55,075 nt of DNA. Source: Phycisphaerales bacterium. GTDB lineage: Bacteria > Planctomycetota > Phycisphaerae > Phycisphaerales > SM1A02. How positions within the stretch are numbered: the first letter of the stretch is position 1; every line of letters starts with the position of its first letter. The notes below the pieces were generated by a model. The model worked only from the letters and a program-made list of their open reading frames with translations. It had not been told where the DNA came from and made no database searches. The position numbers and the translations under genes are program-made. Of the stretch, positions 8,378 through 16,449 are shown in pieces. Location of the stretch: NCBI GenBank assembly GCA_009691705.1, contig SIAR01000014.1, forward strand, positions 1-55,075. Direction: 5' to 3'.

Positions 8378-9133
8378 ATGCCGACGATCGGGTCGATGAT
8401 GGATTCAGTGCACGCAGTCTTTTCGCCGACTCAGACAGTGGCTGAGGCGACGGCGCAATTGCGCGAACTCATCAAGACCGTGTTCGTGACGTATGGATTG
8501 GTCTGCGACCCGCAGGGGCGCTTGGTCGGCGTGATCACAACCCGCGACCTGCTCCTTGCCGAACAGTCGACGCAACTCCGTGGATGACAAGTCTCTTCTA
8601 TCGCCACCCCTGGTTGCAACTCAACTTGCTCACCGCATTCATCGCGGCTGCGGTCGTCGCATTCTTTCAGGGCACGCTCGATTCACTCGTGATTCTCGCC
8701 GTGTTTCTGCCAGTACTCGCCGGACAATCGGGCAACACCGGCTGCCAAGCGCTCGCCGTCGCACTGCGTGGGATGACACTGGGCGAACTCAACCAAGGTC
8801 GTGAAAGAACACTCGTCGTCAAAGAAGCACTCTTGGGACTCGCTAACGGTGCGCTGGTAGGCATCACCGCGGGCATCGGCATGTACGTCTTTGCGCGTAT
8901 GCAACCGCGTCCCGAAGATCCAGCCCAGACCGTGCCTTTCAACTCGCCGCGATCACATTCGTGGCAATGATTTGCAGTTGCATGATCAGCGGGCTCTCTG
9001 GGGCATTCATCCCCTTGACACTCAAAAAACTCGGCACAGACCCAGCGACCGCATCAGCATCTTTCTGACGACCGCGACCGACGTTGCAAGCATGGGTATT
9101 TTTCTGGGACTCGCAACGATCTTCATTCGCTAA
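8378..9133 (+). pseudogene. mgtE: Frameshifted and truncated MgtE-type magnesium transporter
   Basis: Three reading frames must be joined. 8378-8587 encodes most of one CBS domain (GLVCDPQGRLVGVITTRDLLLA). 8584-~8935 encodes TM helices of the MgtE pore (LLTAFIAAAVVAFFQ; LAVFLPVLAGQSGNTGCQALAVALRG; EALLGLANGALVGITAG). Around 8930-8945 the coding switches to another frame (LAAITFVAMICSCMISGLSGAFIPL…LGTDPATASA). Around 9059 it switches again (FLTTATDVASMGIFLGLATIFIR, stop at 9133). The MgtE N-terminal domain and second CBS domain are absent. QSGNTGCQAL corresponds to the Mg2+-selectivity segment. This is either a decaying gene or, less likely given intact neighbours, assembly indels. Any product would be an incomplete Mg2+ channel. 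Confidence 0.8.
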
Positions 9134-9171
9134 AAGAAAAAGGGCCGAAGCGATTTGCTTCGACCCTTTCG
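9131..9171 (-). terminator. Rho-independent terminator for the 79-aa membrane protein gene
   Basis: AAAGGGCCGAAGC and GCTTCGACCCTTT form a 13-bp stem with one mismatch and a short ATT-type loop. On the minus strand it is followed by TTTTTCTTTT. It lies about 30 bases past the stop at 9200 and also abuts the end of the mgtE remnant on the other strand. Confidence 0.85.
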
Positions 9172-9199
9172 ATCAATTGATCCGAATGCGAGTGCGAAC

Positions 9200-9439
9200 T
9201 CAGGTGGTCGCGTTGCGCTTGGTGAAGACGCCGATGATCACGAGCAGAGCGATCAGTCCCACGAAGCCGCCACTACCGATCTGGTTGACGAAGCCCATCA
9301 GATTGCTGGTAATGCCAGCGAAGAAACCAACATTGTTTGAACCGAAGATGATTTGAACGAGAACGCCAAGTCCGATGAAAAGAAGCATGATGTCCATTAG
9401 TTCACGGGCCCAACCTTTGATCCATGTGAATGCCTGCAT
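9200..9439 (-). CDS. Small two-helix membrane protein of unknown function
   Basis: 79 aa from ATG at 9437-9439, chosen because AGGAG lies 6 bases upstream; a nine-residue longer frame has no such site. There are two predicted membrane helices: MDIMLLFIGLGVLVQIIF and a longer Gly-rich one (GSGGFVGLIALLVIIGVF). The polar linker is FGSNNVGFFAGITSNLM, and the C-terminus is basic (TKRNATT). The two-helix, Gly-rich layout is reminiscent of VirB2/TrbC pilins or small holin-like proteins, but no family can be assigned from sequence alone. The strong RBS and a dedicated terminator make this a convincing monocistronic gene, probably well expressed. It is divergent from the ABC operon, with a 208-bp gap that holds a candidate promoter for that operon. 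Confidence 0.75.
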   Translation of the reverse strand: MQAFTWIKGWARELMDIMLLFIGLGVLVQIIFGSNNVGFFAGITSNLMGFVNQIGSGGFVGLIALLVIIGVFTKRNATT

Positions 9440-9598
9440 TTGATAGCTCCTGGGGATTCTGATCACTGGAAACTCTGCACAATGCAGCGCCTCCAGGGTT
9501 GTTATCGACCGACCAGATGAAAATCGCCAATTATTGCGGGATTATTCCGTATTCGGTTCGTTGCTCTCGCCGCACTTAGCGGCGGAATCGCCAGTATC

Positions 9599-9628
9599 TT
9601 GCAAAAAACGGCGGTTTAGACGTAATCT
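9599..9628 (+). promoter_or_regulatory. Candidate sigma70-type promoter of the Gld-like ABC operon
   Basis: TTGCAA (9599-9604), an 18-base spacer and TAATCT (9623-9628) lie 20 bases before the ATG at 9648. A CGCCG-N7-CGGCG inverted repeat (9568-9584) sits just upstream. Spacing and hexamers fit the consensus moderately. Confidence 0.4.
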
Positions 9629-9647
9629 CACCTCGCGAGCTGACCGT

Positions 9648-10400
9648 ATGGCCGAACTAATCAACGCTCAAAATTTGTACAAATCTTTCGGCGCGATTCG
9701 TGCCGTGAACGGTGTCACCCTGCGCGTGAGCGCGGGAGAAGTAGTTGGTTTTCTAGGCCCCAACGGCGCCGGAAAGACAACCACGATGCGCATGCTCACT
9801 GGGTTTCTCGATCCAACAGATGGCGAGATCACGATGGGTGGATTCGTGCTGCGCGACGACCCAATCGGTGCGCGTCGCACTTTCGGTTACTTGCCTGAAG
9901 GTGCGCCGGCCTATCCAGACATGACTGTGCGCGCCTATCTCACGTTCATCGCGCGGGCCCGGGCGATTCCCGCGCGCGAGATCGCAGCGCGACTCGATGA
10001 TGTCGTAAAGCGCGTCCACCTCGGTGGTGTGATCGACCAGGTCATCGAGACACTTTCGAAGGGGTTCAAGCGCCGGGTTGGGATCGCCCAAGCGCTCATC
10101 CACGACCCTCCGATTCTCATCATGGATGAACCAACCGATGGACTCGATCCCAATCAGAAGCATGAAGTTCGTGAGCTGATTCGCACCATGGGGTCGACCA
10201 AGGCGATCGTGCTCTCCACGCACATTCTTGAAGAGGTTGAAGCGGTCTGCACCCGCGCGGTCGTGATCGCTGCGGGGCGTGTGGTCTTCGACGGCACCCC
10301 CGACGAGTTCGAACGCCAAGCGCCTGCAACGGTGACGCGCAATCGCATGGACAGCGCATTTAGAACGATGACATCGCCCGCGAGTGAGGTGGTCTCGTGA
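9648..10400 (+). CDS. ABC transporter ATP-binding protein (GldA/CcmA-like)
   Basis: 250 aa from ATG at 9648 (MAELINAQNLYKSFG), which matches the usual N-terminus; the frame is open further upstream without support. Motifs: Walker A GPNGAGKTT, Q-loop region TFGYLPEGAPAYPDMTV, signature LSKGFKRRVGIAQAL (variant of LSGGQ), Walker B ILIMDEPTDGLDP and switch His STHILEE. This is the NatA/GldA-type ATPase that energises an ABC-2 exporter. It overlaps the permease gene by four bases (GTGA), implying translational coupling. In flavobacteria GldA-F-G is tied to gliding. In other phyla the same cluster is of unknown substrate, so motility should not be assumed here. Confidence 0.92.
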   Translation: MAELINAQNLYKSFGAIRAVNGVTLRVSAGEVVGFLGPNGAGKTTTMRMLTGFLDPTDGEITMGGFVLRDDPIGARRTFGYLPEGAPAYPDMTVRAYLTFIARARAIPAREIAARLDDVVKRVHLGGVIDQVIETLSKGFKRRVGIAQALIHDPPILIMDEPTDGLDPNQKHEVRELIRTMGSTKAIVLSTHILEEVEAVCTRAVVIAAGRVVFDGTPDEFERQAPATVTRNRMDSAFRTMTSPASEVVS

Positions 10401-11131
10401 GTGCCTGCCGCACCATTTTTGGGCGTGAATTCAGCAGTTATTTCGCAACTCCGCTAGCGGCAGTCTTCTTGGTCGTGTTTCTGTTTCTCGCGGGAATCTT
10501 TACTTTTTCGATGGGCACACTCTTCGAGCGCGGGCAGGCAGACTTGCGGCCATTCTTTCAATTCGTGCCTTGGCTCTTTCTCTTTCTCGCGCCGGCGCTC
10601 TCGATGCGGTTGTGGGCCGAAGAGCGCCGTCTGGGAACGATCGAGATAATCACCACGCTTCCCATTGGCATCGGCCACGCAGTCACAGGAAAATTTCTAG
10701 CGGCGTGGCTCTTCTCGCTGTTCGCACTCGCCCTCACATTTCCAATTTGGATAACTGTCTCGTGGCTTGGGGATCCTGATCAAGGCGCAATCGTCGCGGG
10801 CTATCTGGCATCGGCGATGGTTGCGGGCATCTTTCTTGCCATCGGATCACTCGTCTCGGCAATGACGAAGAATCAGGTGATTGCGTTTGTTGTGACAGTC
10901 GTGCTTTGTTTTCTCGCTCTGCTGACCGGCTTTCCCGTGGTTCTCGATTTCTTTCGCGGATGGCTTCCAACTGACGCGATCAATCTCATCGCTGGCGTGA
11001 GCGTAATGACGCACTTCACGAGTCTGATGCGCGGAGTGATCGAAGTGCGCGACCTCGTCTACTTCGCGACGGCGATCTATGCACTTCTTGCCGCAACCGC
11101 GCTCATGATCGACTGGAGAAAGAGCATCTGA
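10397..11131 (+). CDS. ABC-2 type permease (GldF-like)
   Basis: 244 aa, starting at the GTG that overlaps the ATPase stop (GTGA). There are about six membrane helices: PLAAVFLVVFLFLAGIFTFS near the N-terminus, FVPWLFLFLAPALSMRLWAEER, FLAAWLFSLFALALTFPIW, a pair around residues 130-165, VIAFVVTVVLCFLALLTGF, and a C-terminal helix ending in DWRKSI. The P-x-L-S-M-R-L-x-A-E-E-R-R-x-G-T motif after helix 2 is typical of ABC-2 permeases of the GldF/NosY group. It is the membrane partner of the upstream ATPase and is followed by the GldG-like gene after one base. Confidence 0.9.
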   Translation: MSACRTIFGREFSSYFATPLAAVFLVVFLFLAGIFTFSMGTLFERGQADLRPFFQFVPWLFLFLAPALSMRLWAEERRLGTIEIITTLPIGIGHAVTGKFLAAWLFSLFALALTFPIWITVSWLGDPDQGAIVAGYLASAMVAGIFLAIGSLVSAMTKNQVIAFVVTVVLCFLALLTGFPVVLDFFRGWLPTDAINLIAGVSVMTHFTSLMRGVIEVRDLVYFATAIYALLAATALMIDWRKSI

Positions 11132-11132
11132 C

Positions 11133-12998
11133 ATGAAGCGAATCAACCGACGATCGACGGCAATGCTGGGATGCGCGCTCTTGCTCACCGGCTGGTTGGC
11201 AGTGAATGCGATTCTCTCGTCAGTCTCTGTGCCAGTGCGCCTCGATCTCACGCAGGGCGCTCTCTACACCCTCTCGCCTGGAACGCGCGCCATGCTGCAG
11301 TCGCTCGACGAGCCGGTGCACATTGACTTCTTCTATTCGGCCGATGCCGCCAAAGACATCGCGGTGCTTCGCAACCATGCGATACGGGTGCAAGAGTTTC
11401 TCGATGAGATAGCGCGCGTCTCTGATGGGCGGGTCGTGGTGCGGGTGGTCGATCCACTGCCGTTTTCTGAGGCGCAAGATCAAGCGACCGCCGCGGGAAT
11501 TGCCCCAATTCAAGCCGACGGCTCGGGACGGCAACTCATGCTCGGATTGCTCATCTCAGGGTCGACCGATCGTCGCGAGGGCATTCCCTATCTGAGCCCT
11601 TCGGATGAGGCCTACCTCGAGTACGACGTCTCTCGGGCGATTGTCAACGTCTCACGCGCCACACGGGCACGCGTCGCTCTCATCACGAGTCTGCCGATGG
11701 ACTCGAGTTTCGATCCCAGGTCGCAGCAGATGGCTCCCCCGTGGCAGGTGCTCGCGCAACTTCGCAATCTCTTCGAGGTTGAAGTCGTGGCGGCTGATGC
11801 GGCGAAGTTGCCAGAAAAATTTGATGCACTTGTGATCGCGCATCCCAAGGGTCTCGATGAACAACTGCTTCGTGCGATCGATCAATACGCCGTGAATGGT
11901 GGCAAAATGTTGATCTTTCTCGATCCATACTGTGAATCAGATGCGCAGGCAGCGGGGGCGATGGGATTCGGTGCGGGTGGGGGAGCGAGCGACTTGGGAC
12001 CACTCCCAGAGGCGTGGGGAATCGACTGGAAGGGGGGCGAGGTTGTCGCCGATCGCACCTATGCGCAGCGGGTGCGCGCCCGTTCGCAAAGTGGGCTCGC
12101 GACCGTCGACTATGTCGCGTGGCTCTTGCTCAACGGCGATGCAATTCTCAAAGATGATCCTGCCTACGGCGCGCTCACCAACATTGTGATGATCTCGGCG
12201 GGAAAACTCGCCACCACTGCGGGGGCATCGATCACGATGATTCCGCTCATCGAGAGTTCAACCGATTCGATGCTGATTGATGGATCGAAGCTCGGCGCGT
12301 TTGCCGATCCCGCGGCATTGCTGCGCGAGTTTGTGGCAGGAAATCAACGCCACGCCCTCGCAGCTCGATTTGTTGGCGTGGTGAAGAGCGCCTACTTTCA
12401 GAGTGACGGTGCGCCCGCCGCTGAACCACCAACCAAACCCGCCACCATCGTGATGATTGCCGATGCCGATCTGCTGCGAAATGAGGCATGGACTCAAGAG
12501 GATCGCCTCGGATCCTTGAGTCTCGGCTGGCGTTCGTTCGCTGATAATGGATCACTGCTGCTCAACGCGGTTGAGCAACTCTGCGGCGACAACGCCCTGC
12601 TCTCGCTTCGTTCACGCTCATCGAGTCAGCGTCCATTTGATGTCGTACGCGAATTGCAGCGTGCCGCAGAGGATCGCTACCGAGCGCGCGAACAAGAACT
12701 GACCGCCATGATCACCGCATCGCAGACCCGCATCAATGAGATTCAGAAGCAGAAGAGTCCTGATCAAATGCTGATTCTCACCGACGAGCAGCAATCGCAG
12801 TTGGTCGCACTGCAAGGCGAGATGGGCGAAGCACGCAAAGAACTTCGACAAGTGCAATTCAGTTTGCGCGAAGAAGTCGAAGCCCTTGGCCACCGATTGA
12901 TGCTGCTCAATGTCGTTGTCTGGCCGATCGTGGTCGCAATCTTGGCCGTTGGATGGGGTCTTCGCCGCACATTCTTCAAACGGAGGGCCGCTCGGTGA
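11133..12998 (+). CDS. GldG-like ABC-associated periplasmic protein
   Basis: 621 aa. An N-terminal signal-anchor helix (MLGCALLLTGWLAVNAIL) is followed by the hallmark RLDLTQGALYTLSPGTRAML and LDEPVHIDFFYS, as in the GldG / ABC-type uncharacterised transport domain. A central alpha/beta domain (~residues 180-480) includes DALVIAHPKGLDEQLLRAIDQY and GGKMLIFLDPY. A coiled-coil (~residues 505-580, rich in E/Q/R) leads to a C-terminal helix (LNVVVWPIVVAILAVGWGLRR). The architecture is standard for the GldG partner of GldA/GldF. Two membrane anchors would place the domain outside the cytoplasmic membrane. The start ATG follows the permease stop by one base; the 3' end overlaps the DUF4340 gene by four bases. 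Confidence 0.9.
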   Translation: MKRINRRSTAMLGCALLLTGWLAVNAILSSVSVPVRLDLTQGALYTLSPGTRAMLQSLDEPVHIDFFYSADAAKDIAVLRNHAIRVQEFLDEIARVSDGRVVVRVVDPLPFSEAQDQATAAGIAPIQADGSGRQLMLGLLISGSTDRREGIPYLSPSDEAYLEYDVSRAIVNVSRATRARVALITSLPMDSSFDPRSQQMAPPWQVLAQLRNLFEVEVVAADAAKLPEKFDALVIAHPKGLDEQLLRAIDQYAVNGGKMLIFLDPYCESDAQAAGAMGFGAGGGASDLGPLPEAWGIDWKGGEVVADRTYAQRVRARSQSGLATVDYVAWLLLNGDAILKDDPAYGALTNIVMISAGKLATTAGASITMIPLIESSTDSMLIDGSKLGAFADPAALLREFVAGNQRHALAARFVGVVKSAYFQSDGAPAAEPPTKPATIVMIADADLLRNEAWTQEDRLGSLSLGWRSFADNGSLLLNAVEQLCGDNALLSLRSRSSSQRPFDVVRELQRAAEDRYRAREQELTAMITASQTRINEIQKQKSPDQMLILTDEQQSQLVALQGEMGEARKELRQVQFSLREEVEALGHRLMLLNVVVWPIVVAILAVGWGLRRTFFKRRAAR

Positions 12999-14032
12999 AC
13001 AGCTCAAAGTTGATCCGTGCGCTGGTCGTCGCGGTGCTCGCGCTGATTGTGATGGGTGTGATTATCCAAAGCCGCCGTAACACCACCGCGGTCTCTAATG
13101 AACTCGATCAATATCTCAAGACACTTGTAACGCTCGCCCCCAAGATCAGTGCGATCGAAGTGCAGTCGGGAGAGACAGTGCTTCGCATCGAAAAGAACAG
13201 CACGGGATGGGTGCTCGCCTCGCGCGAGGGGTTTGCCGCCAACGATGAACCGATCCAAGAACTTGTGCGGGGTCTGATCGCGCTTGAGACGATGCAGAAG
13301 ATGACAGCCAAGCCCGATCGACATCATGAACTCGGACTCGCGTGGCCCGATGAGTCCAAGGTTGCCCGGCGCATTCGAGTCTTTGTTGATGGCTCGCCCG
13401 ATGCCAAAGCGGATGTAATCGTCGGCAACGCGGTGCAGTCACCCACGAGCGTCTACCTGCGCAGATTCGGCGACAATCAGGCGTATCGCGCGAAGGGCCG
13501 TCTCGCGGCCACCGCCGAGGTCAGTCTCTGGATCGACGGTCCCGTCATCGATATGCAATCGAAAGACATTGGGCGCGTCGAAGTCGATGGATTGACACTC
13601 GTGCAGAAAGACTCGCAGTGGAACTTCGTTGCGCCAACGCCAGATGAACCCGATGCCAAGCGCGATGCGCTGAAGTCGACGATTCCATACTTGCTATCAG
13701 GATTCCAACCCGACGATGTGCGCGCAGCCCGGGCCGATGACATCACCCTACCGAACCAAGTCGTTGCGATCTTTCATCTCGACGCTGAGCATGCCGTAGA
13801 GGCGCGACTTTGGAAGGACGGCGATGGCATCTGGGTGCGGCTCGCACTTGGAGAGTGTGCGCTCACGCCACACGCGTCGCTCGACAAGTACTCTGCGCTC
13901 TGGCAAGGATGGGTCTTTCGTTTGCCATCGTGGCGGGCGGGACAATTCGAGCCATTGTTTGCGCCAGCCAGCCCTCTGCCCGCTGCTCCAGCAGTCGATG
14001 AACCAGCACCGCTCGTCGCTCCACAAGGATGA
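12995..14032 (+). CDS. DUF4340 domain protein of the GldG ABC cluster
   Basis: 345 aa from GTG at 12995, overlapping the GldG stop as GTGA, with a CGGAGG ribosome-binding site 9 bases upstream. One N-terminal membrane helix (LIRALVVAVLALIVMGVIIQ) is followed by repeated beta-rich DUF4340 units (ISAIEVQSGETVLRIEKNSTGWVLAS; IGRVEVDGLTLVQKDSQWNFVAP). Motif spacing fits DUF4340, which regularly follows GldG-like genes in planctomycetes and proteobacteria. It is predicted to be anchored in the membrane with the bulk outside. Its C-terminus is Pro/Ala-rich (PASPLPAAPAVDEPAP). It is presumed to work with GldG in the same exporter; its molecular role is unknown. Confidence 0.88.
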   Translation: MNSSKLIRALVVAVLALIVMGVIIQSRRNTTAVSNELDQYLKTLVTLAPKISAIEVQSGETVLRIEKNSTGWVLASREGFAANDEPIQELVRGLIALETMQKMTAKPDRHHELGLAWPDESKVARRIRVFVDGSPDAKADVIVGNAVQSPTSVYLRRFGDNQAYRAKGRLAATAEVSLWIDGPVIDMQSKDIGRVEVDGLTLVQKDSQWNFVAPTPDEPDAKRDALKSTIPYLLSGFQPDDVRAARADDITLPNQVVAIFHLDAEHAVEARLWKDGDGIWVRLALGECALTPHASLDKYSALWQGWVFRLPSWRAGQFEPLFAPASPLPAAPAVDEPAPLVAPQG

Positions 14033-14039
14033 ATTCACG

Positions 14040-14777
14040 ATGTCAGATACTCCAACGAGTCACAAGAAAACCGCCCCGTCTGCCGCACGCATCTATGAAG
14101 GGGATGGCGATCGGCTTGTTGAGGTTCCTGTGGCTGGACCCAAAGTCACGCTGCTTCCATCGGGCGATCCACGCACGTGTAGTGCGACGTCGCGCATTCG
14201 CTTGATGTGGGGACAGCATCTCCTCGATGACCTGGTCGACGGTCACTACCGCACGCTGGTATGTGGTGTGAATGACACCGACAACACCCACGGAATACTC
14301 AGTGAGATTCTCAAACTTGTTCCGACGAGTCAGTGGACGCTGGCATCTGCCACGAGTTACGCGAAGATGTTTCGCACCGCGGTCAGTGTGCACGCCAAAG
14401 AAGATCGCGAGCCGTACATCTTGAAGTTCGATCTTGATCGAATTCTCGTGCTGGCACTCTTGCGACCAACCGGTCGCGATCACTTCAGTCTTGAAGACAT
14501 CTACCGGGGTTTTCGCACAGTGACGCAGATGCTCAGTGGTCGCGCCGATCGCGCGCCAGTTGCGACGATTTCGTTTCTCGGCGCGAAGAGCAATCGACTG
14601 CGCGATCATGATGGAAACGAACCGAGTATCGAGGCGGTTCTCAAGGCGATGTATGAGGGGGGTTATCGCGGTGACTACTACCCACCGGTCTCGGCGTGGG
14701 AGATGCCACGCACTGGAGTCTTCGCGCGCTATCCGTTTCCAGCCGGGGTCGATCGCATGCGCGAAGGCAGCAGCTAA
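14040..14777 (+). CDS. Conserved-looking cytoplasmic protein of unknown function
   Basis: 245 aa from ATG at 14040, seven bases after the DUF4340 stop, so probably the last gene of the ABC operon. There is no signal peptide and no membrane helix. The composition is that of a folded alpha/beta protein. Distinctive stretches: RIRLMWGQHLLDDLVDGHYRTLVCGVNDTDNTHG, LKFDLDRILVLALLRP, and RGDYYPPVSAW near the end. I do not recognise the family. The segment from RTLVCGVND to ILSEILKLVPTSQW could be a nucleotide- or ligand-binding alpha/beta unit, but no catalytic motif is visible. Its co-location suggests a cytosolic accessory or regulatory role for the exporter; that is inference. Convergent with the M28 gene, 10 bp away. 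Confidence 0.75.
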   Translation: MSDTPTSHKKTAPSAARIYEGDGDRLVEVPVAGPKVTLLPSGDPRTCSATSRIRLMWGQHLLDDLVDGHYRTLVCGVNDTDNTHGILSEILKLVPTSQWTLASATSYAKMFRTAVSVHAKEDREPYILKFDLDRILVLALLRPTGRDHFSLEDIYRGFRTVTQMLSGRADRAPVATISFLGAKSNRLRDHDGNEPSIEAVLKAMYEGGYRGDYYPPVSAWEMPRTGVFARYPFPAGVDRMREGSS

Positions 14778-14787
14778 AGCGCCGCAA

Positions 14788-16449
14788 TCAGGCAGACGTA
14801 ACTGGATCGCACAGCGGTCGAAACGCGATCATCACGAGTGCGCCGCGCAGTGCGGTGAAACCACCCAGAGAGAGTCCAAACGCATCTGCGAATGCAGGTT
14901 CGAGTGGCGCCCACATCAACAACGCGACGGCGCCAGTTGCAACGGCACACCAGTCGAGGATTTGTGCGCCGCAGAACTGTGCAAGCGTGGTGAGGGCGGC
15001 GGCCGCAACGATCGCAATGAGCAATGGATGGATCGCCCCCGGAGCGACGAATCCAATCGCGCCGCAGAGGACCGCGGTTGCGATCCAACCGCCAAGCCAC
15101 GCATCGCAGTCAGCGCACGCCACCGAGCGTCGGGCTTGTCGACGCCGGGCGATGAATCGAGATGGAAGCGCCACAGATAGTGCGCCGACGATCAGCAAGA
15201 GTGCCTCGCCCCACCAGATGCTGGCTTGGGGCCACGGCATTTCGACCATGCCAGAGCGCTTCAACATGAATGAGACCAGCGTGCCAGCCGCAACAGCAAA
15301 GAACAGAGAACACGCCACACTCGCGGCGTCAACGACTGAGCCGATGATCGATGCGCTGCTGCTTCGGCGAAGCGCGCGAAGTGCAATCAAGAACGCAATG
15401 AGCGATCCAGCTAGTGCGCAACCGCTCAGCCATGCGGGCCAGTGCACCACAGTGAGTCCAAAGAGATCAAACCAGACTTCGGGCACGACTTCTGCCGGTG
15501 GACTCTTGGAATTCCACGCTGCGATCTCTGCTGCACTCAGCATTGGTCGGACGCCGCGCGCGAGGGCGCGCACAAGTGCAAGCGCGCTCTCACCCATTTG
15601 ATTCACTGTGCGCCCGTCAAGATTCACGACCGTGTCATTGTCGGTGTGGTAATTGCGCGGCGATCCAATGAATGCAAGATTGAATCCAGGTCGCCCGCCC
15701 CGCAGATACACCGAAAAATCTGTGCCATTTGGCATGCGCCGGTACGCCTCACTCGCCAGGCTCATTGTGTGCGCGGGAATACTGAGTGACGCCAGCAGAG
15801 CCGCATGCGCCGGACCATCCAGCCCCGTTTCGAATGCGTAGACGGGTCCATCGCTTCCCCGTGCGTCGAGATTGACCACGGCACCAACCTGACTCCACAG
15901 AGGATGATCGGTGGCAAATGCGCGCGCGCCACAAAGACCAACCTCTTCGCCATCGGAAAACAGCACGATCACGTCGCGGTCTGGCGCACCAGCCTTGAGC
16001 GCGCGAATGATCTCGAGCGCGCAGGCGACTCCTGCAGCGTTGTCGCCCGCCCCCTCACCAGCTGCAACCGAGTCGTAGTGTGCGCTCAGAAGAACGCCAG
16101 GCAGCGCACCATCTGCCGCGGTGCCACGCACGCGCACGAGCAGGTTCATCATCGACACACTCGTGCGATTCCATCCGCGCGCCTGAAATGGTTGCTCAAC
16201 AACTTCGGCACCGAGGTCTGCAAGCATCGTGCACAAACGCGCGCTTGCCGCCGTGTGCCCAGCCGAACCGACCGCGCGTGCGGCGCCATCTCCAACAAAT
16301 GTGCCAAGAAACTGCATCGCCCGCGCTCCATCGAATGCGTCGGCGCGGGTCGGTTTAATGATTGCGTCTGGCGCGTGGTTTGAGAGCGTGAGTGCGACGA
16401 CACCAGCGAGAACTAATAGTGCTGCGACTCGCGTGCGGCAGCGGCTCAC
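14788..16449 (-). CDS. M28-family zinc metallopeptidase with C-terminal membrane domain
   Basis: 553 aa from GTG at 16449, which overlaps the stop of the GH15 gene (GTGA) and gives an N-terminal signal anchor (RVAALLVLAGVVALTL). The peptidase domain (~residues 40-300) has the M28 metal ligands: SAHYDS (His, Asp), GAGDNAAGVA (bridging Asp), FSDGEEVGL (Glu-Glu), VVNLDARGSDG (Asp) and RNYHTDNDT (His). After ~residue 330 come about six hydrophobic helices (WLSGCALAGSLIAFLIAL, SLFFAVAAGTLVSFML, ALLLIVGALSVALP and more). This resembles the layout of ER metallopeptidase/Fxna-type M28 proteins. It is likely a membrane-bound aminopeptidase with an exported catalytic face. Downstream of GH15 and fabF in the same direction. 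Confidence 0.87.
   Translation of the reverse strand: MSRCRTRVAALLVLAGVVALTLSNHAPDAIIKPTRADAFDGARAMQFLGTFVGDGAARAVGSAGHTAASARLCTMLADLGAEVVEQPFQARGWNRTSVSMMNLLVRVRGTAADGALPGVLLSAHYDSVAAGEGAGDNAAGVACALEIIRALKAGAPDRDVIVLFSDGEEVGLCGARAFATDHPLWSQVGAVVNLDARGSDGPVYAFETGLDGPAHAALLASLSIPAHTMSLASEAYRRMPNGTDFSVYLRGGRPGFNLAFIGSPRNYHTDNDTVVNLDGRTVNQMGESALALVRALARGVRPMLSAAEIAAWNSKSPPAEVVPEVWFDLFGLTVVHWPAWLSGCALAGSLIAFLIALRALRRSSSASIIGSVVDAASVACSLFFAVAAGTLVSFMLKRSGMVEMPWPQASIWWGEALLLIVGALSVALPSRFIARRRQARRSVACADCDAWLGGWIATAVLCGAIGFVAPGAIHPLLIAIVAAAALTTLAQFCGAQILDWCAVATGAVALLMWAPLEPAFADAFGLSLGGFTALRGALVMIAFRPLCDPVTSA

Noticed and set aside
9648-14032. Gld-like cluster as evidence of gliding motility
   Set aside because: GldA/F/G homologues with DUF4340 occur widely outside gliding bacteria; no other gld/spr genes are in the window.
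14696-15601. Plus-strand open frame over the M28 peptidase
   Set aside because: Ala/Ser/Arg-biased shadow; the minus strand has intact M28 metal ligands and membrane helices.
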